Shown here: piece after piece, positions 1 through 5,483 of the stretch
Position numbering within the stretch: position 1 is the stretch's first letter
How the letters are laid out: each line of letters begins with the position of its first letter
NCBI GenBank assembly: GCA_009781125.1
Contig: WQYS01000190.1
Coordinates: forward strand, 1 to 5,483
DNA from: Acidobacteriaceae bacterium
GTDB lineage: Bacteria; Acidobacteriota; Terriglobia; Terriglobales; Acidobacteriaceae
DNA: 5,483 nt
Direction of reading: 5' to 3'
Made by a program: the position numbers and the translations under genes
Notes under the pieces: generated by a model
Seen by the model: the letters and a program-made list of their open reading frames with translations, nothing else
Database searches by the model: none
Told to the model about the DNA's origin: nothing

Positions 1-1125
1 GTGGCCATACTTGGCGTCGTAGGTACCCTTGACGATGATGTCAGGCATAACGTTGTTCGAGTAGTTGGTGGTCGCATTCATGAGACCGCCACCGGTACCC
101 GCGTTTCCGATGAAGAAATTAGACGGCGCGTTGGTGGCCGAATAGATGATCTGTGCCTGCTCCAGCGAGGCCGCCAGCGAGAAGCCGTTGTTGAACCTCT
201 GCTGGAAACGAATGGCCGCCTGGCGGGCCCAACTGAAGCCGACCTGGTACTGGGCGTCAATCGTCATCGGCAGGTTCTCCGTGCGATTGTCGGTGGACTT
301 CTTGGTCTCGGCTACGAGCGACCACATCTGACCGCCGGTCACCGTGAAGCCGTTCTTGACGGCGGCCTGGCCCCAGATCTGGCGCTGACGCAGCGTGTAG
401 CTGTTGCTCTGGTTCGAGTTCGAGGTCATGCCCGCGGAGAGGAAGTCGGCCTCGACGTAGCCGGACAGCTTGAACGGCCCGGTATCGCCCTCAAACAGGC
501 CGCCGACGCGGCTCTGGCGTCCGGAGAAGTTCAGCTCGCTGACATTTGCCTGCGCGGCTCCATTGAAAGGAGTCGAGTTGAAAGGCGTGTTGATGTCCGA
601 GTTGATCGAGCGCGTGCGGTACACGGATTCAAAGGCGAAGAAGCCAATCGGCGTAACCTTGATGCCCTTGTATCGCAGCACGGCCGGAGACTCCATGGCG
701 GCGGCGATGTCCTTCTTCGTATTGTTGATCGTCTCCACCAGTCCTGCGTTGGTGTTCTTCAGATCGGTGACGGTGGCGTTCAGCGCGGCTACTGCCTCGT
801 TGTTCTGTTGCAGGCTGCTGCTAACGGTCTCGGCCTGGCTGCTGGCCGTGGCTGCGGCGCTGTTGGCGGCCTGCGCATCGCTGGCTGCGGTTGCCAGCCT
901 GGCATCGCGGTCGGCCACCTGGCGCTTCAGTTCGTCGATTTGCTTCTGCTGGTTCTCAAGCAGATCGCGCATCTCTTGCAACTGCTGCGCGACGCCGGGA
1001 TCGGCCTGTTGCGCGGACTTGCTGCTCTTTGATTTATGGCCAGAAGGACTGGCCGTCTGCGCTTGCATTGCAACCGTGCCGAAGATCAGCACCATTGCAA
1101 GCACACTCTTCAATTGCTTAGTCAT
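1..1125 (-). CDS. Coiled-coil/beta-barrel outer-membrane porin, DcaP-like (3' end missing)
   Basis: Read on the minus strand from the ATG at 1125, the frame is open for 375 codons to the window edge, so the C-terminus is missing. Residues 1-22 form a signal peptide (MTKQLK, then a hydrophobic core ending AMQA). Residues 45-145 are a long heptad-like coiled coil rich in Gln, Ala, Glu and Leu, for example LENQQKQIDELKRQV. From about residue 155 the chain turns into alternating, aromatic-rich beta strands (TPIGFFAFESVYRTR, SGRQSRVGGLFEG, LSGYVEADFLS, LRQRQIWGQA, GGQMWSL) typical of a porin barrel. The order signal peptide, coiled coil, barrel, with the RQSR and GQMWSL strands, resembles DcaP-type trimeric porins; this is a recalled resemblance. 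The likely role is diffusion of small solutes across the outer membrane, with the coiled coil in the periplasm aiding trimerisation or peptidoglycan contact. A modest ribosome site (GAGG, 1130-1133) sits 4 nt before the start. The gene is separated from the upstream operon by a terminator and appears to have its own promoter. The porin class is fairly sure; the substrate is unknown. Confidence 0.85.
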   Translation of the reverse strand, partial: MTKQLKSVLAMVLIFGTVAMQAQTASPSGHKSKSSKSAQQADPGVAQQLQEMRDLLENQQKQIDELKRQVADRDARLATAASDAQAANSAAATASSQAETVSSSLQQNNEAVAALNATVTDLKNTNAGLVETINNTKKDIAAAMESPAVLRYKGIKVTPIGFFAFESVYRTRSINSDINTPFNSTPFNGAAQANVSELNFSGRQSRVGGLFEGDTGPFKLSGYVEADFLSAGMTSNSNQSNSYTLRQRQIWGQAAVKNGFTVTGGQMWSLVAETKKSTDNRTENLPMTIDAQYQVGFSWARQAAIRFQQRFNNGFSLAASLEQAQIIYSATNAPSNFFIGNAGTGGGLMNATTNYSNNVMPDIIVKGTYDAKYGH

Positions 1126-1167
1126 GGACCCTCACAAAATCGGTTAGAACAAATGACAATGACATCC

Positions 1168-1197
1168 GGCAGCGGGACCAGTTGCGGTCCCGTTGCC
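1168..1197 (-). promoter_or_regulatory. Strong hairpin in the porin leader
   Basis: GGCAGCGGGACC and GGTCCCGTTGCC form 12-bp arms with a single mismatch around a 6-nt loop (AGTTGC at 1180-1185). The core, CGGGACC/GGTCCCG, is perfect. It lies 42 nt upstream of the porin start codon and no T-tract follows on either strand, so it does not look like a rho-independent terminator. It may be a stabilising or regulatory 5' UTR hairpin, as known for several outer-membrane protein mRNAs, or a dyad operator. The hairpin is directly visible; its role is inferred. Confidence 0.6.
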
Positions 1198-1203
1198 TGT
1201 CAG

Positions 1204-1234
1204 GTTATCTCTCATGGTTTCAGAGAAATGTGAA
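1204..1234 (-). promoter_or_regulatory. Possible promoter of the porin gene
   Basis: On the minus strand TTCACA (1229-1234) resembles a -35 box (5 of 6) and GATAAC (1204-1209) a -10 box (4 of 6), but the spacer is 19 nt, longer than ideal. If used, transcription would start near 1197-1199, putting the 1168-1197 hairpin at the very 5' end of the mRNA. Because the preceding unit ends in a terminator, the porin needs a promoter somewhere in 1126-1264; this is only the best candidate I can find. Confidence 0.25.
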
Positions 1235-1239
1235 TAGAA

Positions 1240-1260
1240 AAAGAATTTTGCAGATTCTTT
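1240..1260. repeat. Inverted repeat AAAGAAT/ATTCTTT
   Basis: Perfect 7-bp arms (1240-1246 and 1254-1260) flank a 7-nt loop (TTTGCAG). It lies just after the minus-strand terminator and just before the proposed porin promoter. On the minus strand the second arm runs into TTTTTC, so it could be a weak back-up terminator; alternatively it is an upstream protein-binding site. The stem is A+T-rich and weak, so chance cannot be excluded. Confidence 0.35.
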
Positions 1261-1264
1261 CTCG

Positions 1265-1303
1265 AAAAAACGAACCCGTTTGCAACTATCTCTGCAAAGC
1301 GGG
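1265..1303 (-). terminator. Rho-independent terminator of the permease unit
   Basis: On the minus strand CCCGCTTTGCA (1303-1293) pairs with TGCAAACGGG (1284-1275), ten base pairs with one bulged base (1299), around an 8-nt loop. TTCG and then six T residues (1270-1265) follow. The stem overlaps the stop codon of the 64-residue gene (1286-1288), so termination is placed immediately at the end of the coding region. It separates the permease unit from the porin gene. Confidence 0.75.
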
Positions 1304-1480
1304 TACGACCTTCAGACTCACCAGATAAAGCACCACGGTGAGCACGATTCCAAGCGAGATGCTCCACGCGATCAGTTGTTTCTCTACGCGCAGAAGCGGC
1401 TCGTGCTCCATCTTCTGCATCTCGTCGGCCAGCTTCGCCGGTTCATTTGAGACCTTCACTTCTACTTCTGTCTGCGGCAT
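1286..1480 (-). CDS. Small single-helix membrane protein, unknown function, second gene of the permease unit
   Basis: A 64-residue protein. Residues 1-35 are hydrophilic and rich in Glu and Lys (starting MPQTEVEVKV, with an EPLLRVEKQ stretch just before the membrane). Residues 36-60 form one hydrophobic helix (LIAWSISLGIVLTVVLYLV) and a short tail ends in Gln-Arg. Lys and Arg residues before the helix suggest a cytoplasmic N-terminus. There is no signal-peptidase site, so it should remain in the inner membrane. The start is well supported: AAGGAG lies 5 nt upstream of the ATG. The gene begins 27 nt after the permease stop codon and ends inside the terminator stem, so it is almost certainly co-transcribed with the permease. 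I do not recognise a named family. The context suggests an accessory or stabilising subunit of the permease; that is inference only. Confidence 0.8.
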   Translation of the reverse strand: MPQTEVEVKVSNEPAKLADEMQKMEHEPLLRVEKQLIAWSISLGIVLTVVLYLVSLKVVPALQR

Positions 1481-1507
1481 AAGATTCTCCTTGTCGTCGC
1501 GTTAGCG

Positions 1508-2917
1508 TTACGACAGTTTCACTCCGTGGAAGAACAGCCAGGAAAGGAACAGGCCAACCCAGATGATGAAGCCGAACAAGCCGACCACATACACCAGCGC
1601 CAGCTTGCCGATGCCCACCTCCCAGAGCTTGCGGAAGTTGGAGGCCACTCCGATGGTGAAGAACGTCAGGATGAAGAAGATCATCCGGAAGACGTTAGTG
1701 CCAGCGATCAGCGACTTTCCGGCGGCAATCATGGCCGGGTGATGGAAGCACACCAGCAGCATCACCACGAAGGTCAGCACGTAGCCGAGCACGAAGCGTG
1801 GGAAGCGGTCCAGCACCTCGCCCATCTTCATGCGCTCGCCGGGCTTGCTGTCGATCTTGCTGGTCCAAATCCACGCCAGCACAAACGCCCAGATGCCGAT
1901 GAAGATGTCGATAAAGACCTTCTCCGTAGTGGCGACCATGACGGCCAGGCCGTTGGCGTGAATCAGCGCGTCAGTGATGGCTCCGGAGGCGATGGCGCCG
2001 CCGTCGCTCTTGACTACCAGTCCCATCCATGCGCCGGCCACCAGCGGAGAGTGTGCCAGCGTAGCCTGCGCCACAAAGGGAAGAATCAGCATCTCCACGC
2101 AGGTGAAGATAATGACCAGCGACGAGACCATGACTGGCACAAAAGGCCGCGCCTTGATGGCTCCGCCGGTAGCGATCGCCGCCGACACGCCACAGATGGA
2201 GATTCCCGAAGCCAGCGGAGCGGACCATTCTCTGGAAAACCCGAACCACTTGCGCGCGATGTAGTAGACCACCGCCCAGTAGATCAGGTAGGCGTTAATG
2301 ATGGCGCAGAAGCCCAGAAAGATGACCGACGACGACAGCCCCGGATGGTCCAGCGCCTTCAGGCCCAGCTCGGCGCCGAGAATGATGACGGCGATCTTCA
2401 CGTACATCTCCGGACGCAGCGACTCTTTAAGCCAGTTCGCCAGCCGGGGGAAGAAGTTGCCAATCACCAGGCCCGCCACCATGGCGATGATGAATCCCGC
2501 CTCAAGGGTGAGTCCCATGCTCCAGTGCAGACCGTACTTGGCCCAGTCGGCCTTGGTGCGGTTGGCGGCGATGATCGCGTGGCTTCCCAGAGCAAAGAAA
2601 CCGTAGCTCAGGAAGAAGATCACCGTGAAGCCTTTGATGAACTGCCACGGCTTCCCTCCCAGGTACTTGATGCCCACCGTCAAGATCGCGGTGAGAAATA
2701 CCCAGGTCAGAATGAGCGATACGGCTCCGCTGATGTGGTAGCCAGCCGACGCCGTCGAAAATATCGTGGACAGCTTCGCCCATGTCCAGATATTTGTCTT
2801 GACGCCCCAGCCCAGCAGGTCTTTGCCGACAAAGTTAAATGCGGCCAGACAGAACAGGAACATTCCTATAATGAGGGCCAGCTTATCCTCGGTGAGCCAT
2901 CTTTTTTGTGCCTCCAT
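1508..2917 (-). CDS. YeiH-family putative sulfate exporter, long form
   Basis: A 469-residue polytopic inner-membrane protein with roughly 12-13 predicted hydrophobic helices (for example 12-30, 66-84, 96-116, 134-154, 198-220, 257-283, 334-352, 375-391, 408-424, 438-462). Family-type signatures are the re-entrant-like ASGISICGVSAAIAT (236-250), matching the conserved CG.[AS]A motif of the YeiH/UPF0324 group, then GAWMGLVVKSDGG (295-307) and SGAITDAL (311-318), and a C-terminal TIGVASNFRKLWEVGIGK (421-438). Members are annotated as putative sulfate exporters, but transport is poorly tested. Typical members are about 340-350 residues; this one is about 120 longer, mainly from an N-terminal region with extra helices and a loop around 355-370. 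I chose the ATG at 2917 rather than starts further upstream: AAGGAG at 2924-2929 gives 6-nt spacing, the ATG at 2923 would have none, and the longer reading adds only an Arg-rich, non-membrane extension. First gene of a two-gene unit. Confidence 0.8.
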   Translation of the reverse strand: MEAQKRWLTEDKLALIIGMFLFCLAAFNFVGKDLLGWGVKTNIWTWAKLSTIFSTASAGYHISGAVSLILTWVFLTAILTVGIKYLGGKPWQFIKGFTVIFFLSYGFFALGSHAIIAANRTKADWAKYGLHWSMGLTLEAGFIIAMVAGLVIGNFFPRLANWLKESLRPEMYVKIAVIILGAELGLKALDHPGLSSSVIFLGFCAIINAYLIYWAVVYYIARKWFGFSREWSAPLASGISICGVSAAIATGGAIKARPFVPVMVSSLVIIFTCVEMLILPFVAQATLAHSPLVAGAWMGLVVKSDGGAIASGAITDALIHANGLAVMVATTEKVFIDIFIGIWAFVLAWIWTSKIDSKPGERMKMGEVLDRFPRFVLGYVLTFVVMLLVCFHHPAMIAAGKSLIAGTNVFRMIFFILTFFTIGVASNFRKLWEVGIGKLALVYVVGLFGFIIWVGLFLSWLFFHGVKLS

Positions 2918-2923
2918 ACACAT

Positions 2924-2933
2924 CTCCTTCCTT
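2924..2933 (-). promoter_or_regulatory. Ribosome binding site deciding the permease start
   Basis: Minus-strand AAGGAAGGAG ends 6 nt before the ATG at 2917 and directly abuts the in-frame ATG at 2923. This fixes the protein start at MEAQKRW and rules out the ORF-maximal start at 3025. Confidence 0.75.
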
Positions 2934-3047
2934 CTCGTTTCGAACGCCCGCGAGCGCAGGCACGTGCTTCCAGCCGTCTCGCGATGCCTCCTGCGCGCAG
3001 AAACGCGCGGCTCGACACGAGGCATCCGTTGCTAAGTCAACCGGAAA

Positions 3048-3072
3048 CTACAGCTTGTAGATTCGCAAGAAT
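3048..3072. repeat. Two small adjacent dyads in the permease leader and start region
   Basis: CTACA-GCT-TGTAG (3048-3060) is directly followed by ATTC-GCAA-GAAT (3061-3072). The motif TTGTAG also occurs as a direct repeat at 3055-3060 and 3072-3077, 17 nt apart. These lie at or just beyond the predicted transcription start of the permease unit, where repressor or activator sites are common. The arms are short, so individually they could be chance. Confidence 0.35.
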
Positions 3073-3098
3073 TGTAGCGCCGGGTCTGTCTTTTGCAA
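3071..3098 (-). promoter_or_regulatory. Candidate sigma-70-type promoter of the permease unit
   Basis: On the minus strand TTGCAA (3093-3098) serves as a -35 box (4 of 6) and TACAAT (3071-3076) as a -10 box (5 of 6) with a 16-nt spacer. Transcription would begin near 3064, giving a leader of about 147 nt. The -35 box lies within the left arm of the 3091-3112 palindrome, as expected of a regulated promoter. Confidence 0.45.
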
Positions 3099-3112
3099 AT
3101 GAATTTGCAAAA
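3091..3112. promoter_or_regulatory. Perfect palindrome, probable operator
   Basis: The arms TTTTGCAAAT (3091-3100) and ATTTGCAAAA (3103-3112) are perfect reverse complements separated by GA. A 22-bp dyad of this size fits a dimeric helix-turn-helix regulator. It lies between the divergent permease and hexosaminidase genes, overlaps the proposed permease -35 box and is 113 bp from the hexosaminidase start, so it could control one or both. The regulator is not encoded in the window. Confidence 0.6.
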
Positions 3113-3130
3113 ACCTGCACACCGGCCAGG

Positions 3131-3180
3131 GACTTAACTCTTTTTTGTTCTTTTAGTTGACCCTTATAAAAAATTATACC
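3131..3180 (+). promoter_or_regulatory. A+T-rich segment upstream of the hexosaminidase, likely promoter region
   Basis: This is a marked A+T-rich patch in a G+C-rich setting, 45-94 nt before the hexosaminidase start. It holds TTGACC (3157-3162), TATAAA (3165-3170) and TATACC (3175-3180), and a small dyad TATAA-AAAA-TTATA (3165-3178). No -35/-10 pair has a normal 16-18 nt spacer, so I cannot name the exact promoter. The rest of the 307-bp intergenic region (2918-3224) holds the permease leader, described above, and no gene that I can support. Confidence 0.3.
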
Positions 3181-3224
3181 TGCCGGGGTTCTATGAGCGC
3201 GCCGACTCGTGTACCGTTATTGCC

Positions 3225-5363
3225 ATGTTCTCTTTTCGAGTCACCGGGCTCCTGAGTGTTTTCTCCCTCTTTTTTCCCATGACCGTCTTCGCGCAGTCCA
3301 GCCCGCAGCCGTTGAACCTGATCCCGGTTCCGCGCGAGCTTCGCGCCGCGGCGACGCAGCCGCTGAATGCAGGCGTGCAGATATCCTGTGCGTCTCCGTG
3401 CGCGGCAGAGGATCAGTTCGCCATCGATGATCTGAGGACTTATCTCGCTTCGCAAGGTATAGCCGTGAATCAGAGTTCTCCGGTCAATCTTCTGGTGACG
3501 CGATACGGCTCGACGATAGCGAGGTCCATCTACAGCGACGCGACCTCTGCCGAAGCTCCAGCCGAGTTCCCTGCCGAGATGAAGGCCGAGGGCTATGTCA
3601 TCATTCCCGACGGCAAGGGGCTGGCCATCACTGCTGCGAGCGACGCGGGCATCTTCTACGCGCTCCAGACCGTCAAGCAGATGATTACCGGCACGGGAGC
3701 CGCCGCCGTTCTGCGTCAGGCGGCGATCCGCGACTGGCCTGCCATGCCGATCCGCGGCCTGCACGACGATCTTTCGCGCGGACCGGTGCCTACGCTGGAG
3801 TTCCAGAAGAAGCAGATTCGCGTCCTTGCGGCCTACAAGATCAATCTGTACTCGCCATATTTCGAGCACACGATGCAGTACACGGGCCATCCTCTGATGG
3901 CCCCTCCGGGAGGCACGTTTACACAGGAGCAGGCCCGCGAGCTGGTCGCCTACGCGGCGAGGTATCACATCACTATCGTGCCCGAGCAGGAGTCCTTCGG
4001 GCATCTGCACTACCTGCTCAACTGGGAGAGGTACGCCGCTCTGGCCGAAACGCCGCACGGTCACGTGCTGGCTCCGGCGCAGCCCGACGCGCAGAAGCTC
4101 ACCCACGAGATGTTCAACGAGCTGGCCCGCATCTTTCCCGGCCCGTACCTGCATCTGGGAGCAGACGAGACCGTCGAACTGGGCAAGGGACAGACCAAGC
4201 CGATGGTCGATGCACAGGGGCTTGGGACGGTGTATCTCGGGGTTCTGGAGCGGATCGTCGCTGACCTGAAGCCGCTGAATCGAAGGCTGCTCTTCTGGGG
4301 CGACATCGCCATGAAGGAGCCTGACCTGCTCAAGCAGGTTCCCGACAGCTTCCGGCAAGCGACCATAGCCGTCGCCTGGGAGTACAACCCGCAGCCCAAG
4401 GGGTTCGAGCGATTCATCCAGCCGTTCACCGACGCCGGATTCGAGACCTGGGTCGCGCCCGGAATCAACAACTGGAGCCGCGTCTATCCCAACTGGAACA
4501 ACGCCTTCGCTAACATCCAGCAGTTCACCAAGACCGGCCAGCAGATGGGAGCCACCGGCCAGCTCAACACCGTCTGGAACGACGACGGTGAGACCCTGTT
4601 CAACAACAACTGGTACGGCGTGCTCTTTGGGGCCGAGGCCGCATGGCATAAGGGAGAGGCCTCGATTCCTGGCTTTCAGTCCAGCTTCGGAGCCACCTTC
4701 CACGGCGACGCGACTGGCAAGATCGATCAGGCGCAGAAGGAGCTGATGGCTGCTCACCAGCTTCTGAAGGACTCCGACTTCAAGGGCGAGGCGTCGAACG
4801 CACTCTTCTGGCAGGATCCATGGTCTGCCGATGGACAGCGCTATGCGGCGCAGATTCGGCCCGTCTTGCAGCAACTCCGCCTTCATGCCGAGAACGCCAT
4901 CACGTTGGTGGCCGAGGCCCGCGACACCAATCCCAACCTGCGCGAGACCGACGCTCTGGACGCGCTCGATCTGGGCGCGCGCAGGATGGACTTTATCGGA
5001 CTGAAGTTCCAGGTCTCCGATGAGATCGCCGCCATCTACGCTCATGCTCTTTCGCTCCAGAACTCAAAGGTGAAAGAGAACCGGCTGGCGGTTTGGGACG
5101 ACTTCGACGAGATCAACGGCATCAACGGCAAACTGGAGGACATGCGCAACAACTATTCGCTGCTGCGCGATCTCTACGAGCAGGCGTGGCTGCGGAGCTA
5201 CCGCCCGTACTTTCTGCGCAACAATCTGGAGCGCTACGACCTGGCGATCCAGATGTGGCTTCAGCGCATCGACAAGCTCAGAGCGGCGCGCAGACAGTGG
5301 GCAAACTCGCACACGCTGCCTCCGGCGTCTGATCTGGGAATCCCCGCACTGCCAGCGCGCTGA
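3225..5363 (+). CDS. Secreted beta-N-acetylhexosaminidase, glycoside hydrolase family 20
   Basis: A 712-residue exported enzyme expected to remove terminal beta-linked GlcNAc or GalNAc from chitin oligomers, glycans or peptidoglycan fragments. Residues 1-23 are a signal peptide ending VFA, before QSS. Residues about 28-165 form the accessory alpha/beta (zincin-like) domain, starting NLIPVPREL and including EGYVIIPDG and AGIFYALQTVKQM. The TIM-barrel catalytic domain begins at IRDWPAMPIRGLHDD (168-182); Arg177 fits the conserved sugar-binding Arg. HLGADET (310-316) carries the acid/base pair Asp314-Glu315; the usual motif has Gly-Gly-Asp-Glu, here Gly-Ala-Asp-Glu. Trp358, Trp385, Trp417, Trp451 and Trp474 are candidate pocket residues, including VWNDDGE (450-456). 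Residues about 495-695 form a mostly helical C-terminal region. No clear Shine-Dalgarno sequence precedes the ATG and no other ATG or GTG lies in frame upstream; the signal peptide supports this start. It is transcribed divergently from the permease. Family assignment is firm; natural substrate is inferred. Confidence 0.92.
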   Translation: MFSFRVTGLLSVFSLFFPMTVFAQSSPQPLNLIPVPRELRAAATQPLNAGVQISCASPCAAEDQFAIDDLRTYLASQGIAVNQSSPVNLLVTRYGSTIARSIYSDATSAEAPAEFPAEMKAEGYVIIPDGKGLAITAASDAGIFYALQTVKQMITGTGAAAVLRQAAIRDWPAMPIRGLHDDLSRGPVPTLEFQKKQIRVLAAYKINLYSPYFEHTMQYTGHPLMAPPGGTFTQEQARELVAYAARYHITIVPEQESFGHLHYLLNWERYAALAETPHGHVLAPAQPDAQKLTHEMFNELARIFPGPYLHLGADETVELGKGQTKPMVDAQGLGTVYLGVLERIVADLKPLNRRLLFWGDIAMKEPDLLKQVPDSFRQATIAVAWEYNPQPKGFERFIQPFTDAGFETWVAPGINNWSRVYPNWNNAFANIQQFTKTGQQMGATGQLNTVWNDDGETLFNNNWYGVLFGAEAAWHKGEASIPGFQSSFGATFHGDATGKIDQAQKELMAAHQLLKDSDFKGEASNALFWQDPWSADGQRYAAQIRPVLQQLRLHAENAITLVAEARDTNPNLRETDALDALDLGARRMDFIGLKFQVSDEIAAIYAHALSLQNSKVKENRLAVWDDFDEINGINGKLEDMRNNYSLLRDLYEQAWLRSYRPYFLRNNLERYDLAIQMWLQRIDKLRAARRQWANSHTLPPASDLGIPALPAR

Positions 5364-5369
5364 TGCGCG
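5356..5369 (+). other. Short G+C hairpin over the hexosaminidase stop codon
   Basis: CGCGC-TGAT-GCGCG forms a perfect 5-bp stem with a 4-nt loop containing the stop codon (5361-5363). It is followed by AAGACTTCC and not by a T-tract, so it is a poor terminator candidate. It might protect the mRNA 3' end, or it may be chance in G+C-rich sequence. Confidence 0.25.
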
Positions 5370-5431
5370 AAGACTTCCATAAATGAATGAACCTCCTAAG
5401 AAACTATTTTTGCGATGCAGTCATTTTTCGA

Positions 5432-5459
5432 TTGACGATCGTCATACAAATCAGATAAA
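5432..5459 (+). promoter_or_regulatory. Candidate promoter with embedded palindromic operator for a gene beyond the window
   Basis: TTGACG (5432-5437, 5 of 6 for a -35 box) and GATAAA (5454-5459, 4 of 6 for a -10 box) are 16 nt apart. A perfect 12-bp palindrome, TGACGATCGTCA (5433-5444), covers the -35 box and the bases just after it, a classic repressor position. The surrounding 5364-5483 stretch is A+T-rich and has no gene that I can support, so this probably serves the next gene to the right, which cannot be seen. Confidence 0.45.
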
Positions 5460-5483
5460 AACGAATAGGGCGAAGTATGTAGA

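Noticed and set aside
1..1032. 343-codon open frame on the plus strand
   Set aside because: It is antisense to the porin gene, whose minus-strand reading has a signal peptide, coiled coil and barrel strands. The plus-strand translation is Arg/Gly/Val-rich with no recognisable domain.
1247..1298. Recurring TTTGCA/TGCAAA words shared with the 3091-3112 palindrome, as a common regulator site
   Set aside because: The copies near 1250-1298 are parts of a terminator stem and a hairpin loop. Six-base words recur by chance, and no full dyad is present there.
2918..3025. 36-residue N-terminal extension of the permease
   Set aside because: The extension is Arg-rich and lacks a ribosome site at its start, while AAGGAG is perfectly spaced before the ATG at 2917.
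1526..3160. 544-codon open frame on the plus strand
   Set aside because: It is antisense to the permease. The product is rich in His, Gln, Asp and Arg, as expected from the complement of hydrophobic codons, and it runs through the intergenic region and the proposed operator.
3157..3180. TTGACC...TATACC as the hexosaminidase promoter
   Set aside because: The spacer is only 12 nt, too short for a sigma-70-type promoter, so only the A+T-rich region as a whole was reported.
3174..5045. 623-codon open frame on the minus strand
   Set aside because: It lies antisense to the family 20 glycosidase, which has a clear catalytic motif and signal peptide. The long frame is a G+C-rich codon-usage artefact without recognisable motifs.

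Overview
The window looks like ordinary chromosomal DNA from a Gram-negative bacterium of moderately high G+C. My best guess is an Acidobacteriota member of the Terriglobales (Granulicella, Terriglobus or Edaphobacter type). That guess rests on the style of the proteins: a coiled-coil plus beta-barrel porin, a long YeiH-like permease, and a secreted family 20 glycosidase with a Glu/Asp/Asn-rich helical tail. It is recalled family flavour, not a search. No mobile element, CRISPR array, tRNA or rRNA is visible.

Layout. (1) Positions 1-1125, minus strand: an outer-membrane porin gene whose 3' end lies beyond the left edge. (2) Positions 1126-1285: its leader and promoter region, with a strong 30-bp inverted repeat in the leader and, further back, the terminator of the next transcription unit. 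(3) Positions 1286-2917, minus strand: a two-gene unit made of a YeiH-type (putative sulfate exporter) membrane protein of 469 residues, followed 27 bp later by a 64-residue protein with one membrane helix. It is closed by a rho-independent terminator whose stem overlaps the last stop codon. (4) Positions 2918-3224: a divergent intergenic region with a perfect 10-bp-arm palindrome that overlaps the -35 element of the best promoter candidate for the permease unit. (5) Positions 3225-5363, plus strand: a secreted family 20 beta-N-acetylhexosaminidase. (6) Positions 5364-5483: non-coding, with a perfect 12-bp palindrome inside a possible promoter reading toward a gene outside the window.

Functionally, the porin (envelope uptake), the permease unit (anion export or exchange) and the glycosidase (release of GlcNAc-type sugars from chitin, glycans or peptidoglycan) are all envelope functions, but nothing in the sequence ties them into one pathway. 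The most interesting items are the uncharacterised 64-residue membrane protein tied to the enlarged YeiH-like permease, and the palindromic control sites. I do not see convincing evidence of a wholly new system.
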